A stretch of DNA of 64,000 bases from Pseudomonas sp. B21-023 (GTDB lineage: Bacteria > Pseudomonadota > Gammaproteobacteria > Pseudomonadales > Pseudomonadaceae). Both the position numbers and the translations under genes were made by a program. Every line of letters begins with the position of its first letter. The stretch's first letter is position 1. The notes beneath the pieces were generated by a model. It was not told the DNA's origin. It was given only the letters and a program-made list of their open reading frames with translations, and searched no databases. Location of the stretch: NCBI RefSeq assembly GCF_024749165.1, contig NZ_CP087190.1:4685501-4749500 (forward strand), given 5' to 3'. Positions 1-8,624 of the stretch are shown here, one piece after another.

Positions 1-1
1 T

Positions 2-1876
2 ATGAACAAAAGCCTTCGTTTCAGCCACAAGATTCTTCTGGCGGCATCACTGATCGTGATACTCGCCTTCAGCCTGTTCACCCTGTACAACGACTATCTC
101 CAGCGTAACGCCATTCGCGAAGACCTGGAGAACTACCTGGCCGAGATGGGCGAGTCTACCTCCACCAACATCCGCAACCTGTTCGAAGGGCGCATCAAAC
201 TGGTCGACAACGTCGCCCAGAACCTCGCCCAGTTCCCACAGAACACCGGCACCCTGCTGGGCCAGAATGCGCTCACCTCGAGCTTCCTGACCATCTACCT
301 GGGCCAGCCCGACGGCACCTTCACCGTGCGCCCCGACACCAAGATGCCCGACGGCTACGATCCGCGCGTGCGCCCGTGGTACAAGGACGGCCTGAACGCC
401 AGCGGCCCGATCCTCACCGAGCCCTACATCGACATGGCCACCAACAAGATGGTCATCTCGATCATCAGCACCGCGTCGCGCTCGGTTGGCGTGGTCGGCG
501 GCGACCTGGCCCTCGACGGCCTGGTGGAGATCATCAACTCGCTGAACTTCGGCGGCATGGGCTATGCCTTCCTGGTCAACGACCAGGGCAAGATCCTGGT
601 GCACCCGGACAAGAACCTGGTGATGAAATCGCTGACAGACCTGTTCCCGCAGAACACCCCTCGCCTGTCCCGCGACCTGACCGAAGTCACCCTCAATGGC
701 GAAACCCGCCTGCTGACCTTCACCCCGGTCAAAGGCCTGCCATCGGCCAACTGGTACATCGGCCTGTCGGTGGACAAGGACAAGGCATTTTCGATGCTCA
801 GCACCTTCCGCACCTCGGCAGTGATTGCCACAGTGGTGGCGGTGGTGATCATCATCGCCCTGCTCGGGCTGTTGATCCGCGTGCTGATGCAGCCACTGCA
901 CACCATGACCCGCGCCATGTCGAACATCGCCGAAGGCGAAGGCGACCTGACCCGCCGCCTGGAAATTCACAACCACGACGAATTCGGCATTCTCGGCACC
1001 GCTTTCAACCGCTTCGTCGAACGCATCCACGGTTCGATCCGCGAGGTGTCATCGGCCACCGAGCAGGTCAACGAAGTGGCGCTGCGCGTGATCAGCGCCT
1101 CGAACTCGTCGATGGCCAACTCCGACGAGCAGTCCAATCGCACCAACAGCGTCGCCGCCGCCATCAACCAGCTCGGTGCCGCCGCCCAGGAGATCGCCGG
1201 CAATGCCGCCCAGGCCTCGCAGCATGCCAGCTCCGCGCGGCTGCTGGCCGAGGAAGGCCAGCAGGTGGTGCAGCGCAACATCGATGCGATGAACCGCCTT
1301 TCGGACCTGATCGTCACCTCCAGCGAGCATATCGAGACGCTGAACAACAAGACCGTGAACATCGGCCAGATCCTCGAGGTGATCACCAGCATTTCCCAGC
1401 AGACCAACCTGCTCGCCCTCAACGCCGCCATCGAGGCTGCACGCGCCGGTGAGGCCGGGCGCGGCTTCGCCGTGGTCGCCGACGAGGTACGCAATCTGGC
1501 GCACCGCACCCAGGAGTCGGCGCAACAGGTGCAGACCATGATCGAAGAGCTGCAGGTTGGCGCTCGCGAGTCGGTCGACACCATGGGCCAGAGCCAGCGT
1601 CACAGCCAGGACAGCATGGACATCGCCAACCAGGCCGGCGAGCGCCTGGGCAGCGTCACCCAGCGTATCGGCGAGATCGACGGCATGAACCAGTCGGTGG
1701 CCACCGCCACCGAAGAGCAGACCGCCGTGGTCGACTCGATCAACATGGACATCAACGAGATCAACATGCTCAACCAGGAAGGCGTCGAGAACCTGCAGGC
1801 CACCCTGCGCGCCTGTTCGGACCTGGAACAGCAGGCCGGTCGCCTCAAGCACTTGGTCGGCAGCTTCCGCATCTGA
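2..1876 (+). CDS. mcpG: Methyl-accepting chemotaxis protein with dCache_1 sensor (McpG/PctABC type)
   Basis: Inner-membrane chemoreceptor of 624 aa that should sense amino acids or GABA in the periplasm and signal to CheA/CheW. TM1 lies at about residues 12-30, then a periplasmic dCache domain to about 270, TM2 at about 273-296, HAMP to about 350, and a signalling domain holding the conserved hairpin (ISQQTNLLALNAAIEAARAG). The sensor carries the residues of the known amino-acid motif: Y119, R124, W126, Y127, then Y142-x-D144 and D168. The ATG is at the window edge and the length is normal, so the gene looks complete. Position next to the glycan cluster, purU and mvaT matches PP_1371 (McpG, a GABA receptor) and the pctCAB region of P. 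aeruginosa as I recall them. The exact ligand is inferred; the receptor call is firm. Confidence 0.93.
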   Translation: MNKSLRFSHKILLAASLIVILAFSLFTLYNDYLQRNAIREDLENYLAEMGESTSTNIRNLFEGRIKLVDNVAQNLAQFPQNTGTLLGQNALTSSFLTIYLGQPDGTFTVRPDTKMPDGYDPRVRPWYKDGLNASGPILTEPYIDMATNKMVISIISTASRSVGVVGGDLALDGLVEIINSLNFGGMGYAFLVNDQGKILVHPDKNLVMKSLTDLFPQNTPRLSRDLTEVTLNGETRLLTFTPVKGLPSANWYIGLSVDKDKAFSMLSTFRTSAVIATVVAVVIIIALLGLLIRVLMQPLHTMTRAMSNIAEGEGDLTRRLEIHNHDEFGILGTAFNRFVERIHGSIREVSSATEQVNEVALRVISASNSSMANSDEQSNRTNSVAAAINQLGAAAQEIAGNAAQASQHASSARLLAEEGQQVVQRNIDAMNRLSDLIVTSSEHIETLNNKTVNIGQILEVITSISQQTNLLALNAAIEAARAGEAGRGFAVVADEVRNLAHRTQESAQQVQTMIEELQVGARESVDTMGQSQRHSQDSMDIANQAGERLGSVTQRIGEIDGMNQSVATATEEQTAVVDSINMDINEINMLNQEGVENLQATLRACSDLEQQAGRLKHLVGSFRI

Positions 1877-1883
1877 CCCTGCG

Positions 1884-1912
1884 CCCGCTCCCACTTTTGC
1901 AGTGGGAGCGGG
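1884..1912. repeat. REP-like hairpin after the chemoreceptor gene
   Basis: A perfect 12-bp inverted repeat (1884-1895 and 1901-1912) with a 5-nt loop, 8 bp after the stop codon of the chemoreceptor gene. The arm core (GCTCCCAC/GTGGGAGC) is the same as in three other hairpins of this window, near 10.7, 36.1 and 48.4 kb, so it belongs to the Pseudomonas REP class. There is no T-run, but the stem may still act as a transcript end. Confidence 0.6.
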
Positions 1913-2022
1913 CCGCGCCAAACCTCGATCGAACAAACTATCCTTCAAGTAGGTCAACCCTAAGGCGCGTCATCGTCGGCCCAGTGCCGCCTGGTGACAC
2001 ACCCGAGGACGATCCCGGAGGG

Positions 2023-3144
2023 ATGCTGATCGTGCACATCGCCGACATCACCATGTTCTATGCCCCGGCCAGCGGCGGGGTAAGAACCTATCTTGATGCC
2101 AAACACCGCCGCCTCGACGCCATGTCCGGCGTTCGCCACAGCCTGTTGATTCCCGGCGCCAGCGCCAGCCAGACCAATGGCGTCTACCATGTTCCCGCGC
2201 CGCCCCTACCCTTCGGCAACGGCTACCGTTTCCCGGTACGCCTGGCTCCTTGGTGCAAGGAGCTACGTCGTCTGCAACCCGACCTGATCGAAGTCGGCGA
2301 CCCTTATCTCACCGCCTGGGCGGCCCTGGAAGCGCGGCGCAAGCTCGATGTCCCGGTGATCGGCTTCTATCACTCCGACCTGCCGCTGCTGGTGAGCAAC
2401 CGCATGGGCAATTGGTTCACCCCCAATGTCGAGGCCTATGTCAGCAAGCTCTACGGACATTTCGACCGGGTACTCGCGCCCAGCCAGGTGATGGCCGACA
2501 AGCTGCGCAGGCTGGGGGTCGAGAATGTGCATGTGCAACGCCTGGGGGTGGACCTGATGCAATTTCACCCTGACAAGCGCGACCCCGGCCTGCGTCGCGA
2601 ACTGGGCATCGCCGATACCAGTCGACTGCTGGTGTTTGCCGGCCGTGGCTCGCGGGAAAAGAACCTGCCGGTACTGCTCGACTGCATGCAGGCACTCGGA
2701 CAGCCCTATCACCTGCTTTTGGTGGGCTCGAACATGCCGATCGGGGTGCCAGACAATGTCAGCGTGATCGACCACTTCTGCCCCCCCGATGAAGTCGCTC
2801 GGCTACTGGCCAGCGCCGACCTGCTGGTGCACGCCGGCGACCAGGAAACCTTCGGCCTGGTCATTCTCGAGGCCATGGCCAGTGCCACGCCCGTGGTGGC
2901 CGTGCACGCTGGCGCCTTCGGCGAAATCGTCAACGAACAGTGCGGCCGCCTGTGCCCACCTAACGACGGCCGCGCCATGGCCGCCGCCGTGCGCGAAGTC
3001 TTCGACCACGGCGTGCGCCAGCTTGGCAGCCAGGCGCGTCGCCACGTGGAACGCCATTACAGCTGGGACAACGTGGTCAGTGGCCTGCTCCAGCATTATC
3101 AGGCGGTGCTGGGCCACCCGCTACCGGTGCGCGCCCATGGCTGA
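2023..3144 (+). CDS. Glycosyltransferase family 4 (GT-B fold)
   Basis: A 373-aa retaining glycosyltransferase of GT4, probably a cytoplasmic enzyme adding a hexose or mannose to a lipid or glycan acceptor. The N-terminal acceptor domain opens with a GG-V motif (PASGGVRTYLD). The C-terminal nucleotide-sugar domain has the FAGRGSREKN loop and the EX7E motif in ETFGLVILEAM. The frame is open further upstream, but ATG 2023 follows a CCGGAGG ribosome site and begins directly with the first beta strand (MLIVHIADI). It overlaps the following deacetylase-like gene by 8 nt, so the two are coupled. It resembles PimB/MgtA-type glycolipid mannosyltransferases; the sugar and acceptor cannot be told from sequence. 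Confidence 0.85.
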   Translation: MLIVHIADITMFYAPASGGVRTYLDAKHRRLDAMSGVRHSLLIPGASASQTNGVYHVPAPPLPFGNGYRFPVRLAPWCKELRRLQPDLIEVGDPYLTAWAALEARRKLDVPVIGFYHSDLPLLVSNRMGNWFTPNVEAYVSKLYGHFDRVLAPSQVMADKLRRLGVENVHVQRLGVDLMQFHPDKRDPGLRRELGIADTSRLLVFAGRGSREKNLPVLLDCMQALGQPYHLLLVGSNMPIGVPDNVSVIDHFCPPDEVARLLASADLLVHAGDQETFGLVILEAMASATPVVAVHAGAFGEIVNEQCGRLCPPNDGRAMAAAVREVFDHGVRQLGSQARRHVERHYSWDNVVSGLLQHYQAVLGHPLPVRAHG

Positions 3145-3901
3145 GCCCGCCTCCACCCGACGCAGCCTGATGCTGGTGCTGCACGACGTGGCGCCGGAAA
3201 CCTGGCCGGACTACCAGCCCTTCGTCCAGGCGATCGATGACTTGGGGGACGTGCCCATGACCTGGCTGGTGGTGCCGGATTTCCACCACCGCAATCCGCT
3301 CACGCATTCGCCCACCTTCTGTCGCCTGCTCGACCGACGCCTGGCCCGTGGCGACGAACTGGCCCTGCACGGCTACTACCATGCCGACGACGGTCCGGCG
3401 CCTCGCGGGCCGCGCGAATATTTCATGCGCCGGATCTACACCCACGAAGGTGAGTTCCACGGCCTGGAACAGGCCAGCGCACTTCAGCGCCTGCAAGCCG
3501 GGCTGGCATTGTTCGGGCAACAAGGCTGGCCAGTGGCGGGGTTCGTCGCCCCCGCCTGGCTGATGAGCGAAGGCACGCGCCAGGCGCTGCGCCAGCTGCC
3601 GCTGCGCTACACCAGCACCCCAAGGCACCTGTACCGGTTGCCGGACTTCACCGCCTTTGATGCCCCGGGGCTGGTATGGAGTGCGCGCAGCGCCTGGAGA
3701 CGAGGGTTGTCCAAGGTAGTCAGTGACTGGCAGTGCCGGCGCTGGCGCGAGGCCGACACTCTGCGCCTGGGCCTGCATCCGGTGGACATGCGCCACGCCA
3801 GCTCACGCAATTACTGGCTCGAGACCTTGCACCAATTGCTGGCGCAGGGGCGTGAGCCACTGACCAAGTCGGCCTGGTTGGAGCGCCAGGCCGCGCCATG
3901 A
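3137..3901 (+). CDS. DUF2334 polysaccharide deacetylase-like protein
   Basis: A 254-aa protein of the NodB/polysaccharide deacetylase superfamily (DUF2334 branch). It opens with LMLVLHDVAPETW, carrying the conserved HD pair, continues with WLVVPDFHHRNP, and later has ELALHGYYH, whose H-G-Y-x-H is the expected second metal-binding motif. These are the marks of a metal-dependent de-N-acetylase acting on an amino sugar. No signal peptide is evident, so it would work in the cytoplasm. The start overlaps the glycosyltransferase stop by 8 nt and its own stop overlaps the next ATG (ATGA), so the three genes form one translationally coupled unit. The substrate is unknown; a glycan or glycolipid made by the neighbouring glycosyltransferase is a reasonable guess. 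Confidence 0.8.
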   Translation: MAEPASTRRSLMLVLHDVAPETWPDYQPFVQAIDDLGDVPMTWLVVPDFHHRNPLTHSPTFCRLLDRRLARGDELALHGYYHADDGPAPRGPREYFMRRIYTHEGEFHGLEQASALQRLQAGLALFGQQGWPVAGFVAPAWLMSEGTRQALRQLPLRYTSTPRHLYRLPDFTAFDAPGLVWSARSAWRRGLSKVVSDWQCRRWREADTLRLGLHPVDMRHASSRNYWLETLHQLLAQGREPLTKSAWLERQAAP

Positions 3902-4890
3902 GTCGCCTGGGCTGGCTAGGCCTGGCCTTGCTGCTGGCAGTGTCAGTGCCCGCCCTGCTGGGCGGCCGCGATTTGCTCCCACGCCTGCAATCCTTCGCCC
4001 CCGGCCTGATGGCGCTGCTGCTGGGCATGATCCTGCTGTGCTGGACGCTCAATGCCCTGCGCCTGCGCCTGCTGCTCGGCGAACAGGGCGCCCGGGTGGG
4101 CCGGCTCCGCAGCCTGGGAGTAGTCATGGCCACCGAGTTCGCCATCTGTACCACTCCTGGCGGTACGGGGGGCCCACTGACGCTGATGACCCTGCTGAAA
4201 CGCGAGCGTATCGCGCCTTCGCTTAGCGGCGCGGTGTTCGCCATGGACCAGTTGAGCGACCTGCTGTTCTTCTTCTGCGCCATGCTGGCGATAGCCGCGT
4301 ACGCCCTCTTCCACAGGCTCGGCCACAGCCAGACGCAAATGTTGATGGGCAGCGCGTTGCTCTTGTGCACCGCGCTGGCGGGAATCGTCCTGCTGCTGCG
4401 TTATCGACGCGGGGTGATGCGCGGCAATGGCCGGCTGTTGCGGCGCCTGGGCATGTCACCGGCACGGCGGCGACGCTGGGCACGCAAAGTGCTGCGCTTC
4501 ATCCATGCCCTGGGCGATACCTGGCGCATGCCACGGCGCACACTGGCTGCGGTGTTCTTCCTGACCTGCGCGCACTGGTGCCTGCGCTATAGCGTGCTGT
4601 ACCTGGTGTTGCGCGGATTGGGCGTGGAGCTGGCGTGGATTCCGAGCTTCCTGGTGCAGATGCTGTCGCTCAGCGCGGGGCAGTTCAGCCTGCTGCCGGG
4701 CGGCGCCGGCGCGGCGGAGCTGACTTCGGCGACCTTGCTGTCACCGCTGGTGGGCAGTTCGACGGCAGCCGCGGCCATTCTGATCTGGCGCGCGGTTACC
4801 TACTATTTCTATCTGTTGGCCGGGGGGCCGGTGTTTCTATATCTGCTGGCGCGGCCATTGCTGGATCGTCGGCGCCGACAGACGGGTTGA
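3898..4890 (+). CDS. Flippase-like integral membrane protein (LPG-synthase TM / UPF0104 family)
   Basis: A 330-aa inner-membrane protein with about seven or eight hydrophobic helices and Arg-rich cytoplasmic loops (SPARRRRWARKV). It matches the TM domain shared by lysylphosphatidylglycerol synthases (MprF), which flips lipids; the conserved TPGGTGGP and GQFSLLPGGAGAAE segments are typical of this family. The tRNA-dependent catalytic domain of MprF is absent, so this would be a stand-alone flippase or membrane component. It shares an ATGA overlap with the DUF2334 gene, suggesting that the cluster makes and translocates a glycolipid. The function is inferred from family membership. Confidence 0.8.
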   Translation: MSRLGWLGLALLLAVSVPALLGGRDLLPRLQSFAPGLMALLLGMILLCWTLNALRLRLLLGEQGARVGRLRSLGVVMATEFAICTTPGGTGGPLTLMTLLKRERIAPSLSGAVFAMDQLSDLLFFFCAMLAIAAYALFHRLGHSQTQMLMGSALLLCTALAGIVLLLRYRRGVMRGNGRLLRRLGMSPARRRRWARKVLRFIHALGDTWRMPRRTLAAVFFLTCAHWCLRYSVLYLVLRGLGVELAWIPSFLVQMLSLSAGQFSLLPGGAGAAELTSATLLSPLVGSSTAAAAILIWRAVTYYFYLLAGGPVFLYLLARPLLDRRRRQTG

Positions 4891-5029
4891 GCCGCCCCCA
4901 GAGTTCGACAGCACCAGGGAACTCAGTGCCGTCTTCGTCGCTCAGGGCCTCGGGATCGAAGCGGGCCAGGCAACCCTCGCCCAAGGTCGCTGGCGCCGAG
5001 GCGCCGGCCTTGTCACGTGGATCCGCCAT
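4796..5029 (-). CDS. Small hypothetical protein downstream of purU
   Basis: A 77-aa reading frame starting 15 nt after the purU stop, with GAGG eight bases upstream of its ATG. Its last 95 nt overlap the end of the flippase gene tail to tail. The first 50 residues are acidic and protein-like (GEGCLARFDPEALSDEDG), whereas the C-terminal tail is low complexity (PAPRPTDRN) and may be an extension forced by the overlap. I recognise no family. The spacing suggests co-transcription with purU; it could be a chance frame. Confidence 0.45.
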   Translation of the reverse strand: MADPRDKAGASAPATLGEGCLARFDPEALSDEDGTEFPGAVELWGRLNPSVGADDPAMAAPADIETPAPRPTDRNSR

Positions 5030-5044
5030 GCACCGGCCCTCGAC

Positions 5045-5896
5045 TCAGTTGAACACCACGGTCTTGTTGCCGTGCACCAGCACGCGGTCTTCCAGGTGAT
5101 AGCGCAGGCCACGGGCCAGGACCATCTTCTCCACGTCGCGGCCGAAGCGGACCATGTCCTCGATGCTGTCGGCATGGCTGACCCGTACCACGTCCTGCTC
5201 GATGATGGGGCCGGCGTCGAGCTCCTCGGTCACGTAGTGGCAGGTCGCGCCGATCAGTTTCACGCCACGCAGCGCCGCCTGGTGATAAGGCTTGGCGCCG
5301 ACGAACGACGGCAGGAAGCTGTGGTGGATGTTGATGACCTTTTCCGCGTATGCCTGGCACAGCTGCGGCGGCAGGATCTGCATGTAGCGCGCCAGCACCA
5401 CGGCATCGGCACCACACTCCTCGACCAGGCGCGATACCTCGGCGAACGCCGGCTGCTTGTCCTTCGGATCGACCGGCACATGATGAAACGGAATGCCGTG
5501 CCATTCGACCATGCTGCGCAGGTCGTTGTGGTTGGAGATCACACACGGGATCTCGCAATCCAGCTCGTCGGTGTGCCAACGGTGCAGCAGGTCTGCCAGG
5601 CAGTGCGATTCGCGGCTGGCCATCAACACCACGCGCTTCTTCTGTGCCGAATCGGTGATCCGCCAGGTCATGGAGAACTCTTCGGCGATCGGCGCGAACG
5701 CCTCGCGGAAAGCCTCGATACCAAACGGCAGGGACTCGGCGCGAATCTCATGGCGCATGAAGAACCAACCGCTCTGCTCGTCGGAATGGTGGCTGGCTTC
5801 GTTGATCCAGCCATTGTAGAGGGCCAGGAAATTACTGACTTTCGCCACGATGCCGACACGGTCGGGGCAGGCAATCACCAGTCGATAGGTGCGCAT
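5045..5896 (-). CDS. purU: Formyltetrahydrofolate deformylase
   Basis: A 283-aa enzyme that hydrolyses 10-formyl-THF to formate and THF, balancing one-carbon pools and supplying formate for purine synthesis. An N-terminal ACT domain (about residues 1-85, RLVIACPDRVGIVAKVSNFL) is followed by a formyltransferase-fold domain with the PurN-like catalytic region: ISNHNDLR, LARYMQILP, and NIHHSFLPSFVGAKPYHQA with the catalytic His, then TEELDAGPIIEQD with the catalytic Asp. The frame is open upstream, but ATG 5896 starts exactly at the ACT domain and lies just after GAGTCTCTCTC. It is transcribed away from mvaT across a 302-bp AT-rich gap, as in other pseudomonads. Confidence 0.96.
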   Translation of the reverse strand: MRTYRLVIACPDRVGIVAKVSNFLALYNGWINEASHHSDEQSGWFFMRHEIRAESLPFGIEAFREAFAPIAEEFSMTWRITDSAQKKRVVLMASRESHCLADLLHRWHTDELDCEIPCVISNHNDLRSMVEWHGIPFHHVPVDPKDKQPAFAEVSRLVEECGADAVVLARYMQILPPQLCQAYAEKVINIHHSFLPSFVGAKPYHQAALRGVKLIGATCHYVTEELDAGPIIEQDVVRVSHADSIEDMVRFGRDVEKMVLARGLRYHLEDRVLVHGNKTVVFN

Positions 5897-6198
5897 GAGA
5901 GAGACTCCAGAACTTCGCAAAGGCGCATATTCTAGCGGCCTGCCGGGGAAAACGCAGTAATCATCTTTACCTGAGCGCCTTGCCTGAAGGGCTCGATCAC
6001 ACAGGTCCATAGCCTTTTTCCCAAGGGGGTAATCGGCATTGCCCCAAGAAATTTGTAAATTTTTCTTAACCTAATGACCGTGAAGTCATGCCCTACTATT
6101 AATTGAGTCTTCAATTTTAAATTGTTTACTTGAGAGTATCGTCTGTCTATTATTGCCCCCACTGTCTCTCTCCCTGAACATGTACTAAGGAACACACC
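5897..6198. other. AT-rich divergent purU-mvaT intergenic region
   Basis: The 302-bp gap has no gene. From about 6040 to 6155 it is strikingly AT-rich compared with the rest of the window and contains runs such as AATTTTTCTTAA and TCAATTTTAAATTG. It holds the mvaT promoter candidate. Since MvaT itself binds curved AT-rich DNA, autoregulation here is plausible, but that is inference. Confidence 0.55.
6125..6153 (+). promoter_or_regulatory. Candidate sigma-70 promoter of mvaT
   Basis: TTTACT (6125-6130) and TATTAT (6148-6153) are spaced by 17 bp, four and five matches to the -35 and -10 consensus. Transcription would start near 6160, giving a short leader before the mvaT ATG at 6199. No better pair is seen between here and the gene. 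Confidence 0.5.
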
Positions 6199-6576
6199 AT
6201 GTCCCTGATCAACGAGTACCGCGCCACCGAAGAAGCTATCAAGGAACTTCAGGCCCGTCTGGCCAACCTGTCGCAAGACGGCAAACTGCAAAAAGAGCTG
6301 GAGTTCGAAAAGAAGCTGCGCGAGCTGATGGCCGAAAACGGTAAATCGCTGCGTGACGTGATCGCGCTGCTCGATCCGGAAAGCAAACTGAGCAAGGCGC
6401 CGCGTGGCGCAGTCAAGACCACCGGCACCAAACGTGCACGCAAGGTCAAGCAATACAAGAACCCGCATAACGGCGAGGTTATTGAAACCAAGGGTGGCAA
6501 CCACAAGACCCTGAAAGAGTGGAAAGCCAAGTGGGGCGGCGACGTCGTCGAAAGCTGGGCCACCCTGCTGGACTGA
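6199..6576 (+). CDS. mvaT: H-NS family xenogeneic silencer MvaT/TurA
   Basis: A 125-aa nucleoid-associated protein that coats AT-rich, often foreign, DNA and silences it. Residues 1-60 form the coiled-coil oligomerisation region (EEAIKELQARLANLSQDGKL), followed by a basic linker (KRARKVKQYKNP). The C-terminal DNA-binding domain has the GGN of the AT-pincer (residues 99-101) and KTLKEWKAKWG. The length matches Pseudomonas MvaT (124 aa). The gene stands alone between a promoter and a strong terminator. In P. putida this copy is called TurA. It would be expected to act on the AT-richer accessory loci of such a genome. Confidence 0.97.
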   Translation: MSLINEYRATEEAIKELQARLANLSQDGKLQKELEFEKKLRELMAENGKSLRDVIALLDPESKLSKAPRGAVKTTGTKRARKVKQYKNPHNGEVIETKGGNHKTLKEWKAKWGGDVVESWATLLD

Positions 6577-6607
6577 TACGCTTAACGGGCGCATTGGTTT
6601 CAACATG

Positions 6608-6635
6608 AAAACGCCGGCAGTTGCCGGCGTTTTTG
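6608..6635 (+). terminator. Rho-independent terminator of mvaT
   Basis: ACGCCGGCA (6611-6619) pairs with TGCCGGCGT (6622-6630) over a 2-nt gap, flanked by an A-run and a T-run, 32 bp after the mvaT stop. The A-run makes it usable from the sbcB side as well. Confidence 0.85.
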
Positions 6636-6649
6636 TTTATCTGCACATT

Positions 6650-8080
6650 TCAAAGCTGGTATTGCACTTTCAGTTGTCGGATATGGCCCTGCCAGGCTTC
6701 CAGTACCTGACGCCCCGCCTCGCTGGCGTCTAGCAGGCTGCTTTGGCATGCCAGCTCAAAATCGGCCAGGGTGTTCGGTGCACCAAAGGCAGGGTCTGTA
6801 AGACGTTGCTGACAGAACGCATGCCAACGTGCGCGCTCTTGTTCATCAAGGGTGTCGGAAAAGTTTCGCGCCCGATAGCGGAACAACAATTCCGGCATGC
6901 GCGGATCATCGAACATCCACTGCCCCTTGGCCAATTGCGCCGGATCGGTACACCGCACTTGCTCGCTCAGGCGTTTGTCGCGGTCACCGAGGAAACCGTC
7001 ATACAACTGTTGCTCCGGGTCTTCACTGGGTGCAAAGCCCTCTTCCTGATAGATGATGCCCAGCTTGTCTCGCCAAACAGTTTGCTGGTTGGCCAACTGC
7101 TGCGCCTGCGCCTGCAACACCGACAATTCAAGCCCCAACCGTTGTTGATCGGCCGGGCGCAGTACCGATAGCGGCGCCAGCACCGGGCACCGATTGATAT
7201 GCACCAACTTCAGCGGTACCGGTAGTTCGCCCTCGGCCATATCTTCGTGCCGCGTGTACAAACGCTCACGCAATGCTTGCGCACTCTCCTCGAGCAGCGG
7301 CGAACTATCCTGCTGCAAGTCGCAGACGATCAGCGCGTTGCGATTACGCGGGTGCCAGGCCAATGGCAACACCACACCGATATAGTTACGCTGCGCCGAG
7401 AAACGTCCGGATACATGTACCAGGGGCTGCAATAGGCGGATCTGCTCCATGACCTTGTGCTTGCTGCGCAACTGGAACAACCAGTCATACAACCTGGGCT
7501 GCCGGTCCCGAATCAACCGGGCCAGGGCAATGGTCGCCCGCACGTCGGAAAGCGCTTCGTGGGCATGGCCATGGTCGATGCCATTGGCCTTGCTCAACAA
7601 CTCCAGACGCAAGCTGGTGCGTCCATCCTGCTGCGGCCAGACGATGCCCTCGGGGCGCAGCGCATAGGCAGTACGCACCACATCGATCAAGTCCCAGCGG
7701 CTGTTGCCCCCCTGCCATTCACGGGCATAGGGGTCGAAGAAGTTGCGGTAGAGGCTGTAGCGGGTGACCTCATCGTCGAAGCGCAACGTGTTGTAGCCGG
7801 CGCCACACGTGCCAGGCCGGGCCAGTTGCGCATGGATGCGCGTCATGAATTCGGCCTCGCACAGCCCCTGGCTGGCCAGCTGCTGTGGAGTAATGCCGGT
7901 CACCAGGCAGGCCGCCGGGTGCGGCAGGATATCGTCGGAGGGCCGGCAATAGAGGCTGATCGGCGCCTCGATCTCGTTGAGATCGAGGTCGGTGCGCACG
8001 CCGGCCACCTGCAGGGGGCGATCGCAGCGTGGATTGATGCCGGTGGTTTCGTAGTCGTGCCAGAAGATGCTGGAGCTCAC
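6650..8080 (-). CDS. sbcB: Exodeoxyribonuclease I
   Basis: A 476-aa DEDD-family 3'-5' single-strand DNA exonuclease used in recombination and mismatch repair. The exonuclease motifs are FWHDYETTG (first acidic pair) near the N-terminus, NTLRFDDEVTRYSLYRNFFDPY, and HEALSDVRATIAL for the third motif. The rest matches the SH3-like and helical C-terminal domains of ExoI. GTG 8080 is preferred to the upstream in-frame TTG at 8098, because AGGAAG sits at the right distance and the protein then begins MSSSIFWHDYE, as in the family. It converges on mvaT and shares its terminator region. Confidence 0.95.
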   Translation of the reverse strand: MSSSIFWHDYETTGINPRCDRPLQVAGVRTDLDLNEIEAPISLYCRPSDDILPHPAACLVTGITPQQLASQGLCEAEFMTRIHAQLARPGTCGAGYNTLRFDDEVTRYSLYRNFFDPYAREWQGGNSRWDLIDVVRTAYALRPEGIVWPQQDGRTSLRLELLSKANGIDHGHAHEALSDVRATIALARLIRDRQPRLYDWLFQLRSKHKVMEQIRLLQPLVHVSGRFSAQRNYIGVVLPLAWHPRNRNALIVCDLQQDSSPLLEESAQALRERLYTRHEDMAEGELPVPLKLVHINRCPVLAPLSVLRPADQQRLGLELSVLQAQAQQLANQQTVWRDKLGIIYQEEGFAPSEDPEQQLYDGFLGDRDKRLSEQVRCTDPAQLAKGQWMFDDPRMPELLFRYRARNFSDTLDEQERARWHAFCQQRLTDPAFGAPNTLADFELACQSSLLDASEAGRQVLEAWQGHIRQLKVQYQL

Positions 8081-8141
8081 GGGGTCTTCCTGTAACAAGG
8101 TCGACCAGAGTCTAACGGCACGCGCGAGGGCTGGGCCAGCC

Positions 8142-8501
8142 TTACGCAGAGGCGTTCATGGGCCGGAAGCTGAAGAAATCGCGCAGCGAGCGGACAAAGC
8201 CGTCGTATTCCTGCGGCGCCTGCAACAACATGAAACCGGCATCGAAATGCCCGGGCGTTTCATCTTCGCGGCACCACAGGCAACTGGCGGTCAGGTTGAT
8301 GAACTGCAGGCCACCGCCGGCAAGGGGAACACGCAGTTGCAGCTCGAAGTCCGGCCCCACCAGCACCGGCAACTGGCTGATCAGCATCAGGCCGTCTTCG
8401 GAGGCATTGCCCAGATAGCCGATCTGCTGGTCGGTGCAGCGGTTGAAGACCTTGAGCACGCAAGGCAGTTGATGACGCTCTATATGTCGCTCGATAAACA
8501 T
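8142..8501 (-). CDS. PilZ-domain cyclic-di-GMP-binding protein
   Basis: A 119-aa single-domain PilZ protein, probably a cytoplasmic c-di-GMP effector. RHIER near the N-terminus is the RxxxR motif, and NASEDG the [D/N]xSxxG motif of the binding site. The remaining strands (ELQLRVPLAGG, CLWCRED, HFDAGFMLL) fit the PilZ barrel. The frame extends upstream to a TTG at 8540, but ATG 8501 leads directly into the motif. The partner is unknown. bifA, 32 kb away in this window, degrades the same messenger. Confidence 0.85.
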   Translation of the reverse strand: MFIERHIERHQLPCVLKVFNRCTDQQIGYLGNASEDGLMLISQLPVLVGPDFELQLRVPLAGGGLQFINLTASCLWCREDETPGHFDAGFMLLQAPQEYDGFVRSLRDFFSFRPMNASA

Positions 8502-8624
8502 GATCGCAGTGAAGTCCTGTACCTGGAGCCAGGAAGACAAGGTACTGGCGATGATCGTTACAACTCTCCAACAGGTTAGCCCAGTCCGACGGACGGACTA
8601 CATGAAATCATCGACACCTTGGGA

